A stretch of DNA of 64,000 nucleotides from Tahibacter aquaticus (GCF_004363655.1 NZ_SNZH01000003.1:1-64000), one strand, 5' to 3'; positions 18,184-26,091 are shown, numbered from the stretch's first letter. The notes: a model not told the origin generated them from the letters alone. Translations and numbers: made by a program.

Positions 18184-19198
18184 CCGCGGCTGAAGGCGTC
18201 GGCATCCCGCTGCGGATGCTGGCTGTTAGTGGATAAGTGAACAGGCAATCTGGCCGCGACATGACGCGAAGAGCGGCAGTACGCGCTAGGCGCGTCAGCT
18301 TCTCGCGGGGCCACGCGCAGCAGACACTGGCATGTGCCGCTTCGAGCGGCAGCGCCGCGATCGGCACAGCAGCTGTCGGATGATGTGTTCGCATACGTTC
18401 TCGCTTTGACGACGACCTGTCGCGGCTTGCACAGAAGTCGTGCGCTGCCTGCTCGGTGGTTCTGTGGCAATTGCCGGCGAAAGGCATTCAACGCCAGCGC
18501 AATTGCCGCTTCCACGGTGTTTGGGACCAACCGCGGGAATAGGGGCATGAATGACGCGCCGAGGGCGCGATCACCGGATGTCCACTACGGTCCGGCACCT
18601 TGGTTCGTCCTGACTCCCGCGTGGACGGACCGCAGCTTTTCCAGGCCGAGGATCGGGTGAGCTTCCTGCGCAACGCGGGCCAGTCGATCACGCTGCCGGC
18701 GGTGTTGCGTGGGCGTTCCGCAGCGCGTTGAAGGCTTGTACTTGTACTGGTCCGGACCGCCATGGCTTGCCGTCTGGCGGTCACGTGCGGCAGCGACAGC
18801 GTGGCGGGTATGGGCAAGTGCTTCATGAGCAGTTCCTCGGATCACGCATGGCGTCCTCGCAGGGGGGGCATCGGGAGTTGACCTCGACGCGTGCGGGACT
18901 CGGCGAGGGGCTTCGATGTGGACGCGTACTCCAGCGCCGAACTCGATCATTTTTTTTCGAGGCATAGGGCGATTCGAGGCTGCCCGCGCCAAATGCCTGC
19001 CTGGCCATGGCGCATTGCGGGCTGGAACACGAACGGAACATAGTTGGAATCGCCAGCAGCCAATGCAGGATCGCCGGGACCTCAGGGAGTGGCGGCGGAA
19101 CTCAATCGAGCGGGGTCTGTAGTCTGAACGGCGCAACTGCCTTACCGTTGCGCGTTCAGGCGCTAGAATTTCTTCGCATAACCGGAGGCTGTGAGGCT
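18184..19198. other. 1-kb stretch without a convincing gene
   Basis: Frames exist on both strands, but none has a good start and protein-like composition together. On the plus strand 18621-18731 reads VDGPQLFQAEDRVSFLRNAG and continues for 17 more codons to a stop, which looks protein-like but has no start of its own; it may be a gene remnant. On the minus strand an ORF from 18826 begins MKHLPIPATLSLPHVTARRQ, upstream of the exporter operon, and is Arg/Ser-rich. The promoter of the secretion operon should lie in the left part, but I could not place it. Confidence 0.45.
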
Positions 19199-20074
19199 AT
19201 GGAATACCTTGACGTCGCGTGGAAGCACGACAGCGCCGACTACTCGATCCGCACCGTCTCGGAGATCGACGCGCAGCGCTACGAAATCCGCAAGCTCGAC
19301 TATTTCCCGGACGGCCGCATAGGTTTTGCCACCGAACACCAGCACACACCCGGCACGGGGCTGAGTGACGTGCCCATCCCGCCGCCGGACATCAACGACC
19401 CCGAAGAATTTGTCGTAGCCGTCATCAGTGCCGACGTCTTCGAGCGCTTGTGGCAGTTCAGGATGGCCGCCGACGACGAGAAGACCTCACTCGCGGTGGC
19501 CGAACTGCTACGCCTGGCGCATGCGCATCGTTGGGACGAGGCGTCCGGCTTTTTCGAGACGCTTTGCCAGCACCATTGTGAGTGGCGCCCGCTAGACAAT
19601 CTCGTCGCGGCGCTCAGAGCTCCGTTGGAGGCGGTGTGTCCCCGTGATGTCGTGCGGGAAATCGACACCTGCCTCGGAGGTACCCGCGCCTTCGAGGCCG
19701 GATTGCAGGCTGCACTGGAGCTGGCGATTGAACGCGCCATTCATCGCAGCGATATCGCCGCGCTGTATTGCGAGTATTTTTTCGACGGCAGCGAGGCGTC
19801 TTCGGCGGACGTCTTTCTTTGCCAGTCGTTTACTCGCACCGACGACGATTGGGCCTCGCAATTTCGACAATCCGACGTGATTTCCGGTCCGAGCATTCAC
19901 GCCCTGCTGAACTACGATCCCGAGCGTGGGCTGGACCCGGTAGCCAACGTCATCGCCAGCGTCTATGCACACGCCGTACTCCTGCGGTGCTTTTGCCGGG
20001 TCATGAATGTGAGCCGACAGACCGGCCTGCCGATAGGCTTTGCGCAGCGCGACTTTCCCGTGACATACCTCTGA
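19199..20074 (+). CDS. DUF6881-like protein with a C-terminal extension
   Basis: The product has 291 residues. The ATG at 19199 starts MEYLDVAWKHDSADYSIRTV and continues SEIDAQRYEIRKLDYFPDGRIGFA, a pattern I associate with DUF6881, a small (about 90-residue) domain common in immunity-gene arrays. From about residue 80 a second part follows, with predicted helices (FERLWQFRMAADDEKTSLAV; RAFEAGLQAALELAIERAIH) and several cysteines, ending FAQRDFPVTYL. I do not recognise this part. No signal peptide or TM helix is visible, so it should be cytosolic. It stands alone on the plus strand, with the small CxxC gene 223 bases downstream. Immunity-like function is an inference from the first domain only. 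Confidence 0.7.
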   Translation: MEYLDVAWKHDSADYSIRTVSEIDAQRYEIRKLDYFPDGRIGFATEHQHTPGTGLSDVPIPPPDINDPEEFVVAVISADVFERLWQFRMAADDEKTSLAVAELLRLAHAHRWDEASGFFETLCQHHCEWRPLDNLVAALRAPLEAVCPRDVVREIDTCLGGTRAFEAGLQAALELAIERAIHRSDIAALYCEYFFDGSEASSADVFLCQSFTRTDDDWASQFRQSDVISGPSIHALLNYDPERGLDPVANVIASVYAHAVLLRCFCRVMNVSRQTGLPIGFAQRDFPVTYL

Positions 20075-20204
20075 ACCCACGATCGTTGCGTGCCCACGCG
20101 GCGGTTGCCACAACCTCACGCAGCACGAGCACCGAGACTTCTGCGAAGCCGCGCACCTGGCGAGCGTTCCATTCGATCTGCCATGCAATATCCGGTACCG
20201 ATCT

Positions 20205-20260
20205 GCCGGCATCGACAGACCTGACAACAGCGCCCGGAACACAAAATTTCAGGCAGTCCC
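20205..20260 (+). repeat. 56-bp direct repeat, copy A
   Basis: This stretch begins GCCGGCATCGACAGAC and contains ACAACAGC, GGAACACAAAA and TCAGGCAGTCCC. It is about 75-85% identical by eye to 20634-20690. It ends 37 bases before the CxxC gene, and copy B lies just after that gene. Confidence 0.65.
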
Positions 20261-20297
20261 GCCGGTCGGTGACAGCGGTCTTACAGAGGTAGCGCAG

Positions 20298-20576
20298 ATG
20301 GCAATCCTGATACTCGGCAAAAGCGCCTGCGCACTGTGCGGCGAGGTGATCGTCACTGAGCACGAGCTCGTGGCAACCTCGCATTTCATTTCCGATCCCT
20401 CCCATCCGCTGTGGCGCTATTCGGATGCGGCAATGCACTGCGACTGCTTTCAGCGCTGGCCGCATCGCGAGGAATTCGTCGCCGAATACAACCGCATCAT
20501 CGGACAAATCGTCTGGGGCAACGGCAGTCAGCACACCATGCGGGCCGATGGAACGGTAACCACTGCGCAGGCCTGA
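20298..20576 (+). CDS. Small CxxC/H-x-C protein, possible zinc binder
   Basis: The product has 92 residues, starting MAILILGKSACALCGEVIV. The CALC pair near residues 11-14, with the later MHCDC cluster near 46-50, would make a treble-clef-like zinc site (C-x2-C ... H-x-x-C type). The middle (ATSHFISDPSHPLWRYSDAAMHCDCFQRWPHREEFVAEYN) is strongly patterned and probably a conserved family. I recall similar short proteins beside DUF6881 and DUF6959 genes in polymorphic-toxin regions, but cannot name the family. There is no export signal. The gene is bracketed by two imperfect 56-bp direct repeats, suggesting it moved or was duplicated as a cassette. The function is unknown. Confidence 0.7.
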   Translation: MAILILGKSACALCGEVIVTEHELVATSHFISDPSHPLWRYSDAAMHCDCFQRWPHREEFVAEYNRIIGQIVWGNGSQHTMRADGTVTTAQA

Positions 20577-20633
20577 CGGATTCCGCCTCGTCGGATCCCG
20601 GCTGGTCGATGCGACGCGGGCGGCCGGACTAGC

Positions 20634-20690
20634 GCCGGCATCGGCAGACGCCTAACAACAGCACCTCGAACACAAAAAATCAGACAGCCC
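20634..20690 (+). repeat. 56-bp direct repeat, copy B
   Basis: This stretch begins GCCGGCATCGGCAGACG and contains TAACAACAGC, CGAACACAAAA and TCAGACAGCCCC, in the same order as copy A at 20205-20260. It lies 57 bases after the CxxC gene stop and 225 bases before the DUF6959-like gene. Confidence 0.65.
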
Positions 20691-20736
20691 CCAACAGGTA
20701 CGTTTGCTCAACCACTCCGGACGATGAATGCGGCCG

Positions 20737-20756
20737 GTTCGCTTTCAGTCATCCGA
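20737..20756 (+). repeat. 20-bp dispersed repeat, copy 2
   Basis: An exact copy of the 20-base sequence at 1211-1230, lying between the CxxC gene and the DUF6959-like gene. Confidence 0.6.
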
Positions 20757-20914
20757 TGCGACAACATGCCGGTGCCAGACGCGATCGAAGCGAAAGCACG
20801 AGCGCGCTACACGTCCAGCACGCACAGCCCAGGCGAATTGTTCGGGCTTGATAACGGCGAGCACACTGCCGCGTTACCCTGCCCTCTGACTCATCGAAGA
20901 TATCAGCGCCTATC

Positions 20915-21247
20915 ATGAAGACGGTTGAAATCGAGCTGTACTCCGAAGCTTCAAACAATGCGATTGTCCGCGTTCCGGGGCGGAGTTTTCCGGGCGTCGT
21001 GATTCAAGGCGATTCGCTGTCCATCCTGCACGAGAACGCGAAGACGCTTTCTCTGCGCGTGCAGCAGCTGGGTATTCAGGACGAAGAACTGCTTTACGCG
21101 GCCCAGGAGCTGCAGGGGCAGTTGCTCGACCGGTTGCTGCACGATCAGAAGACGCTGGCCGCACACGACATCTCGCTGCCATACACGCGGGCGGCGAGCG
21201 GGTCTGATCTCGTGTCTCTGGTTCCCAACGAAGACGACGAGCACTGA
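20915..21247 (+). CDS. DUF6959-like small protein
   Basis: The product has 110 residues, starting MKTVEIELYSEASNNAIVRV and continuing PGRSFPGVVIQGDSLSIL, the pattern I associate with DUF6959. That short domain is found mostly as single genes in Proteobacteria and in immunity-type arrays. A helical middle part (ENAKTLSLRVQQLGIQDEELLYAAQELQGQLLDRLLHD) is followed by an acidic tail (SLVPNEDDEH). It has no signal peptide, TM segment or catalytic motif. It follows the CxxC gene on the same strand after 338 bases, which is too far for a tight operon. The function is unknown; immunity-like is a guess from context. Confidence 0.72.
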   Translation: MKTVEIELYSEASNNAIVRVPGRSFPGVVIQGDSLSILHENAKTLSLRVQQLGIQDEELLYAAQELQGQLLDRLLHDQKTLAAHDISLPYTRAASGSDLVSLVPNEDDEH

Positions 21248-21411
21248 GGCTGCGGGATCACCGTGAACCTGGCTGCGTTGCCGCTTTGGAATTCGTTGTC
21301 GCTCGCGAAGGTTCACCCGTAAGGCCGCCGCCCTGTCTGACGCCATCCGGCTTGCGGTGCGCAGCGGCTATCTCCAGACTCCCGTGCTCGCGCAGGGGAG
21401 TTGGAAAAAGA

Positions 21412-21555
21412 ATGGATCTGTTAGAGTTTCTCGCGTCGATGGCCTTGCTGATGTTTGTTACCGCAGGTGGCCTGACGATCGTGTTGTGCGCGCTGGTTGC
21501 CGTGGTCGTGACGGTTGGCGCACTGATCGTGTGGCGATACCAGCGGCGTTCGTAG
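21412..21555 (+). CDS. 47-residue single-TM protein
   Basis: MDLLEFLASMALLMFVTAGG opens a 47-residue product that is almost entirely one long hydrophobic stretch, ending in the positive tail VWRYQRRS. This suggests one or two membrane helices with the C-terminus inside. A purine-rich stretch (GGGGAGTTGGAAAAAGA) precedes the ATG. Small hydrophobic proteins of this sort act as toxins, regulators or complex subunits; nothing visible decides among these. The gene stands alone between the DUF6959-like gene and the convergent zinc-ribbon gene. Confidence 0.5.
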   Translation: MDLLEFLASMALLMFVTAGGLTIVLCALVAVVVTVGALIVWRYQRRS

Positions 21556-21563
21556 GGGTGCGC

Positions 21564-21580
21564 AGGGTCAAGTTCATTCC
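21564..21580 (+). repeat. Dispersed GGGTCAGGTT element, copy 4
   Basis: AGGGTCAAGTTCATTCC resembles the elements at 130, 4203 and 5136 (GGGTCA, GTT and ATTCC/ACTTCC in register). It is the most diverged copy and could be chance. Confidence 0.25.
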
Positions 21581-21683
21581 CCTCGCTCGATGGCGGCGAT
21601 GTCGGTTTGCCTGAGGCGATCGACCTGAGCCCGGTGCTGTTGCTGGCCATGGGGGGCGCGGTTGGAAATTCCGGCGCCTGCTC

Positions 21684-22064
21684 TCAGGCCGCCGCTTCGA
21701 CGAATGAAATGTCGAGTCCGCGTCGCGCGGATTCCGCGGTTATGCGTTCCACCTCGGACAGACTGAAATTGCCGAGATTCCAGACCGCGTCGTTCTGCGA
21801 ATAGTGGGCTTCGAGCCGGCTGGGCTGAAAATGCGTGCAGGACGAAAGCATGCGCTTGAGCAGGATGAAGGCTTTGGCGGGCGTGATTTTGTCGCTGGTC
21901 GCATAGCGCCCGAGGTACGTCGTGACCCGTGGCAAGCCGACGTCGTAGTTGCAGCGCACATCCATGGCTTCGCCGCACGCGGGGCAGACAAATCGCTCCG
22001 TGGACGCCGGTTCGGCTTGCGCGCGAACCACGGCGGAGGCGCAGGCCAGGCACGGGATCGTCAT
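21684..22064 (-). CDS. Zinc-ribbon protein of unknown function
   Basis: The product has 126 residues. Two CxxC pairs (CLAC at residues 5-8 and CPAC near 27-30) form an N-terminal zinc ribbon. A helical part follows (VTTYLGRYATSDKITPAKAFILLKRMLSSC) and ends in SLSEVERITAESARRGLDISF. The family is not known to me. It begins 20 bases after the LacI-family gene on the same strand, so it may be cotranscribed with the regulator, but its content does not suggest a sugar role. It has no signal peptide. DNA, RNA or protein binding are all possible. Confidence 0.65.
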   Translation of the reverse strand: MTIPCLACASAVVRAQAEPASTERFVCPACGEAMDVRCNYDVGLPRVTTYLGRYATSDKITPAKAFILLKRMLSSCTHFQPSRLEAHYSQNDAVWNLGNFSLSEVERITAESARRGLDISFVEAAA

Positions 22065-22084
22065 CGGGATTGCCCCGAGTCGAG

Positions 22085-23131
22085 CTAGGACGCCGCCCGC
22101 GCCGGCCCCGTCGATCCGCGGATCACCAGCTGCGGGCTGAACCCCTTGTTGCTCACGACGGTCAGCTTCTCGACGTCGTTTTCTTCGCGGTCGATTTCCG
22201 AGATCAGCAGCTGCGTGGCATGCCGCGCGATTTCCTCGGTAGCCTGCTTGGCCGTGGTCAGGGTTGGCCAGGATTGCTTGGAGAACGGGCTGTCTTCGAA
22301 GCCGGCGATGGAGAGATCGTAGGGCACTTCCAGTCCCGACGACTTGGCGGCGGCGAGCACGCCGGCGGCGATTTCGTCGTTGGAACCGAAGATGGCCGTG
22401 GGCCGTTCCTTCAGCGCGAGCAGCTTGCGCGCGCCGCGGAAGCCGTCGTCGAAGCTGTAGTCGCCGTGGATGATGAGTTTCTTGTCCAGCGCGATGCCGT
22501 AGTCCTTCAGCGCGCTTTCGTAGCCGCGGTAGCGCTCGGGGCTGGAGCGGTGGGCTTCGCCGCCCCAGAGGAAACCGATGCGCTGGTGGCCGAGCTGGAT
22601 CAGGTGCTTGGTGATGTCGTAGGCCGCGTCGCGGTCGTCGACGTAGACGCAGGGAAAGCCGTCCTGTGGATCGGCCGCGGCGGAGATGATGCGTACGACC
22701 GGAATGTTGTTGGCGCGCAGGTGGCGGATCAGTTCCAGCCGCTCGGACATCGGCGGCGCCAGTACCAGGCCGGCCAGGCGCGAGTGGCGCGCCAGGTGCA
22801 CCAGTTCGCCGGCCAGGTTGGCCGAGTTGGAATCGCAGGGGTGGATCTGCAGGCCGTAGCCCGATTCGCGGCAGACCGACAGCACGCCGCTCTGCACGGC
22901 GATGACGTAGTAGGGATTGGGGTTGTCGTAGACCAGGCCCAGCGCGTAGGAGCGCGCACTGCGCAGGCTGCGGGCGGACAGGTCGGGCTGGTAGCCCATT
23001 TCGGCGATCACGCGCAGCACCTTGTTGCGGGTGCCTTCGCGAACGGTCGCTTCGTTGTTGATGACGCGGGAAACGGTTTTCAGCGATACCTGGGAACGTT
23101 CTGCGACGTCTTTGATCGTCGGACTGCGCAT
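22085..23131 (-). CDS. LacI-family repressor, NagR-like
   Basis: The product has 348 residues. I start at ATG 23131 (MRSPTIKDVAERSQVSLKTV), 7 nt after AAGG; the frame is open to 23188 but lacks a ribosome site there. Residues 1-50 form the LacI helix-turn-helix plus hinge (SLKTVSRVINNEATVREGTR). The rest is the periplasmic-binding-protein-like sensor (YALGLVYDNPNPYYVIAVQSG; SNDEIAAGVLAAAKSSGLEVP; IAGFEDSPFSKQSWP). It follows the sugar permease gene on the same strand. Two palindromic sites with central CG between the permease and kinase genes fit its family. In Xanthomonas the related NagR responds to GlcNAc metabolites; that effector is inferred here. Confidence 0.88.
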   Translation of the reverse strand: MRSPTIKDVAERSQVSLKTVSRVINNEATVREGTRNKVLRVIAEMGYQPDLSARSLRSARSYALGLVYDNPNPYYVIAVQSGVLSVCRESGYGLQIHPCDSNSANLAGELVHLARHSRLAGLVLAPPMSERLELIRHLRANNIPVVRIISAAADPQDGFPCVYVDDRDAAYDITKHLIQLGHQRIGFLWGGEAHRSSPERYRGYESALKDYGIALDKKLIIHGDYSFDDGFRGARKLLALKERPTAIFGSNDEIAAGVLAAAKSSGLEVPYDLSIAGFEDSPFSKQSWPTLTTAKQATEEIARHATQLLISEIDREENDVEKLTVVSNKGFSPQLVIRGSTGPARAAS

Positions 23132-23282
23132 CGGCGGGCCTTGCAAGGTGCTGCGGTTGCTGTTCGCGGTCGGCGCCCGCAGGCGCATACCAGGCAGGAT
23201 TGTGACCAGAAACCGTGCGGGAGGCCAGACGCCTTTGGGCGTAGGCGAAGAGAAGCGTCGAACACTGCGGCGCGCCGCACGG

Positions 23283-23315
23283 GCGCCTGCGCCGGCCGGT
23301 CGGCCGCGCAGGCGC
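23283..23315 (-). terminator. GC-rich hairpin after the permease gene
   Basis: GCGCCTGCGC and GCGCAGGCGC form a 10-bp stem, extended by GGCC/GGCC with one bulged base. It lies 27 bases after the permease stop and before the regulator gene. No U-tract follows, so it may be an attenuator or mRNA-stabilising hairpin that lets some transcription pass into the regulator gene. Confidence 0.4.
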
Positions 23316-23341
23316 TCGCGCTGTGGCGTGTTTCTACGGCT

Positions 23342-24655
23342 TCAGGCCAGTGCTGTCTTGGCGGGTGCGGTGGCGTGCCGGCCCAGCGAATGGCCTTTCA
23401 GCGAGTAGAAAAGAATATACAAATAGCAGGGTACGGCGATCAGCAGAAACACCAGTTGAAAGTTGTACACGTCCTTGTACACGGCAAATACGCGCGGAAT
23501 CACCGCGCCACCGGCAATACCCATGACCAGCAGGGCCGAGCCTTTCTCGGTGAAACGGCCGAGGCCGGCGATGGCCAGCGGAAAGATTGCCGGCCACATC
23601 AGCGCATTGGCCAGGCCCAGCGCGGCGACGAAGCCGACCGAGACATAGCCGTGGGTGAGGTAGGCGGCGAAGCTGAAGATCACGCCCAGCACGGCGGAAA
23701 TCGCCAGGCCGCGCTCCTGCGAGATGATCTTGGGAATGGTGGCCAGGCCGATCAGATAGCCCAGCAGCATGGCGGCCAGGGTGAAGGCGGTGAAATACGT
23801 GGTCTCCTCGCTGGGAATGCCGAAGCTCTTGCCGTAGGTGCCGATGGCGTCGGCGGCCAGCACTTCCACGCCGACGTACAGGAAGATGCACAGCACGCCG
23901 AGCAGCAGATGCGGGAACTGCAGCACGTTGCGCTTGCCGCCAGCGGTGGCGCCGGTATCGACGGCATTGGCTTCCGACGACTTCAGCTCGGGCAAGGGCG
24001 AGCGCAGTATCCACACGGCCAGCGCGGCGAGGATCAGCGCCATGGTCATGTACGGCCAGTAGATCTGTGCGGCGAACTGGTCGAGCAGCTCGTGCTTGAT
24101 TGCCGGCGTTGCCGCGGCGGCGACCTTGGCTTCCAGCGCACCCACGTCTTTCATCACCAGCACGCCGATGACGATGGGGCTGAGAATGCCGGCGACCTTG
24201 TTGCAGATGCCCATGATGCTGATGCGCACGGCGGCGCTGTCGATGGGGCCGATGATGCTGATGTACGGGTTGGACGCGGTCTGCAGCACGGCGAGGCCAG
24301 AGCCGATCACGAACAGGCCGGCCAGGCAGGCGGGATAATTGCGCATTGTTGCAAACGTGCCAAATATCACCGTGCCCACGGCCATGGCGCCGAGGCCCAG
24401 TGCCATGCCCTTCTTCATGCCGGTGCGTTCGAGGATCAGCGACGAGGGCAGGGCCAGGAACAGGTAGGCCATGTAGAAGGCAAAGGTGACCAGGAACGCC
24501 TTGGCGTCGGTGTCCAGGTCGAAGGCCAGCTTGACGAAGCCGATCAGCGGGCCGTTGATCCAGGTGACGAATCCAAAAATGAAAAACAGCACGCCGATGA
24601 TGACGATGGAGCTGCGGTAATTGGCGGATGACGCCGCCGTAGTGGCGCTGGACAT
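23342..24655 (-). CDS. FHS-family sugar permease, NagP-like
   Basis: The product has 437 residues and about 12 TM helices, of the fucose/glucose/GlcNAc:H+ symporter branch of MFS. Family signatures are visible: FGFVTWINGPLIGFVKLAFDL in TM1, LPSSLILERTGMKKGMALGL in the first loop and LQTASNPYISIIGP in TM5, as in GluP and NagP permeases. An expanded loop between helices (about 190-230) is Ala/Lys-rich. Its ATG follows GGGGA. The gene is divergent from the sugar kinase, with two LacI-type operators between them, and the LacI-family gene follows on its strand. Inner-membrane uptake of GlcNAc, glucose or chitobiose-type sugars is the likely role. Specificity cannot be read from sequence, but the hexosaminidase and receptor nearby favour GlcNAc. 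Confidence 0.9.
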   Translation of the reverse strand: MSSATTAASSANYRSSIVIIGVLFFIFGFVTWINGPLIGFVKLAFDLDTDAKAFLVTFAFYMAYLFLALPSSLILERTGMKKGMALGLGAMAVGTVIFGTFATMRNYPACLAGLFVIGSGLAVLQTASNPYISIIGPIDSAAVRISIMGICNKVAGILSPIVIGVLVMKDVGALEAKVAAAATPAIKHELLDQFAAQIYWPYMTMALILAALAVWILRSPLPELKSSEANAVDTGATAGGKRNVLQFPHLLLGVLCIFLYVGVEVLAADAIGTYGKSFGIPSEETTYFTAFTLAAMLLGYLIGLATIPKIISQERGLAISAVLGVIFSFAAYLTHGYVSVGFVAALGLANALMWPAIFPLAIAGLGRFTEKGSALLVMGIAGGAVIPRVFAVYKDVYNFQLVFLLIAVPCYLYILFYSLKGHSLGRHATAPAKTALA

Positions 24656-24725
24656 GCCTGTATTCCCCGTCTGCTTGCCTGGCTGGTAACCCGTCGACCG
24701 CGGCAGATGCGCCGGGACGCGGGAC

Positions 24726-24739
24726 TAGTAACGTTGTCA
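24726..24739. promoter_or_regulatory. LacI-type operator, imperfect
   Basis: TAGTAACGTTGTCA keeps the right half-site and centre (AACGTTGTCA) of the perfect palindrome at 24958-24971. The left arm differs at three positions. It lies 71 bases upstream of the permease start codon and next to a possible -10 box. Confidence 0.65.
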
Positions 24740-24957
24740 TATCTTGCCCCGGAAAGCGCGCAATTGCACCTGCTGGAAATGTTGCGCTGCAAGGTGGAAA
24801 TCGGTCAGGTCGTGGCCACGTGACCGGTTCGGTGATTTCGTCAATTGTTGTTATTAAACATCGTTCTACGCGCCATGCTGCAGACCAGTTCGGCGCCGCG
24901 GCCGGCGCGCCGGCGGGGCGCGGATGCAGTCCGGACAATTGGGTGTACAAATGCGGT

Positions 24958-24971
24958 TGACAACGTTGTCA
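24958..24971. promoter_or_regulatory. LacI-type operator, perfect palindrome
   Basis: TGACAACGTTGTCA is a perfect 14-bp palindrome with the central CG typical of LacI-family operators. It lies 76 bases upstream of the sugar kinase GTG and overlaps a TTGACA -35-like hexamer, so a bound repressor would block that promoter. Confidence 0.8.
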
Positions 24972-25046
24972 GAAAAGTTTCAGACTCGGCCCCCGTTGGG
25001 GTAGCCGTGGTGGGACATGGCATTCCCGGGAGCTTGGGAGGAAGGC

Positions 25047-26078
25047 GTGGCAGCAGCAGCCAGTCAGCGATTTGCCGAGGTCACGAATGCGCCGGCTGCG
25101 CCCTTCGTCGCGGCCGACGTGGGCGGAACCCATGCGCGGGTAGGCCTGGTACGCCAGTCCAGCCCGGGCTCTTCCGCCGTTACCGTCGAGCGCTACGACA
25201 AGTTCGTCTGTGCCGATTTTCCGAATCTCGGCGTGTTGCTGCGCCAGTTCCTGCAGTCCATGGGCGATGTGCACGTACAGCGCGTGGCCATTGCCTGTGC
25301 CGGCGTCGCGGTTGGCGACAGCCTGGTCAATGCCAATCTGCCCTGGTCGGTGTCGCTGGCGGAAATCCGCCACGAGATCGGCGTCAACGAGGTCTACCTG
25401 GTCAACGATTTCGAGGCCGTCGCCTGCGCCACGCACTATCTGCGTGCGAGCGAATGCGTGCTGCTGCCGGGTGACGCGGAACATGCGGCGCAGGGGCCGA
25501 CGCTGATCGTCGGTCCGGGCACGGGCCTGGGTGCGGCGGTGCGCATTCCGGGCAACCGCCATCCGCTGGTGCTGGCGACCGAGGCCGGCCAGGCTTCGCT
25601 GGCGCCGGGCAACGAGCTGGAAATCGAGATCCTGCGCATCCTGATGCGCCATTCCGCCCATGTCAGCAACGAAACGGCTTTGTCCGGGCCGGGGCTGGTA
25701 CAAATCTACACGGCGCTGTGTTCCCTTCGCGGCGTGCCGGCGGTATTGCGCGCGCCGGCTTCGATCACCGAGGCGGCCCTGGGCGCACACGATGCGCTGG
25801 CCATCGAAACCCTGAATCTGTTCTGTGCCTGGCTGGGCAGCGTGGTCGGCGACCTCGCGCTGAGCTGCGGCGCCCGCGGCGGCGTGCACCTGGCCGGCGG
25901 CATCCTGCCGCATATCCGTCAGTTCCTGCTGCACTCGAATTTCAGCGCGCGCTTTCTCGCCAAGGGCGTGATGCGCCCGGTGCTGGAGCGCATTCCGGTA
26001 AGCCTGATCGACCACGGCCAGCTCGGCGTCGTCGGCGCGGCCTGCTGGCTGCTGGATTCGCGTCACGGCGAAACCTAG
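25047..26078 (+). CDS. glk: Glucokinase-family sugar kinase
   Basis: The product has 343 residues. I start at GTG 25047 because GGGAGG lies just before it; an ATG at 25017 adds ten residues but has no ribosome site. The Glk family (PF02685-type) is recognisable: the ATP-binding phosphate-1 motif FVAADVGGTHARVGLV, the sugar loop VNANLPWSVS, the catalytic Asp in LVNDFEAVA, IVGPGTGLGAAV and the second ATP motif GGVHLAGGILPHI. It would phosphorylate a hexose from the permease. Glk proteins prefer glucose, but in this GlcNAc-type locus it might accept GlcNAc. It is divergent from the permease and precedes the TonB-dependent receptor gene by 159 bases on the same strand. Confidence 0.9.
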   Translation: MAAAASQRFAEVTNAPAAPFVAADVGGTHARVGLVRQSSPGSSAVTVERYDKFVCADFPNLGVLLRQFLQSMGDVHVQRVAIACAGVAVGDSLVNANLPWSVSLAEIRHEIGVNEVYLVNDFEAVACATHYLRASECVLLPGDAEHAAQGPTLIVGPGTGLGAAVRIPGNRHPLVLATEAGQASLAPGNELEIEILRILMRHSAHVSNETALSGPGLVQIYTALCSLRGVPAVLRAPASITEAALGAHDALAIETLNLFCAWLGSVVGDLALSCGARGGVHLAGGILPHIRQFLLHSNFSARFLAKGVMRPVLERIPVSLIDHGQLGVVGAACWLLDSRHGET

Positions 26079-26091
26079 AAAAATTGAATTT

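Larger units (their letters stand above)
24656..25046. promoter_or_regulatory. Divergent control region of permease and kinase genes
   Basis: This 391-base region holds two LacI-type operators (24726-24739 and 24958-24971), described separately. On the minus strand TTGCGC, 16 bases and TATGAC form a plausible weak permease promoter, with the operator half-site GACAACGTT overlapping the -10 region. Toward the kinase, TTGACA (24957-24962) overlaps the perfect operator and would be a -35 box, but no good -10 was found at the right distance. The layout fits repression by LacI-family protein. Confidence 0.5.

Noticed and set aside
18585-19136. Minus-strand 183-codon ORF before the exporter genes
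   Set aside because: Arg/Ser/His-rich along its length, no ribosome site and no domain.
21929-24631. A 900-codon plus-strand frame opposite the regulator and permease genes
   Set aside because: It is antisense to two clear family genes; the product is Gly/Gln/His-rich without a domain.
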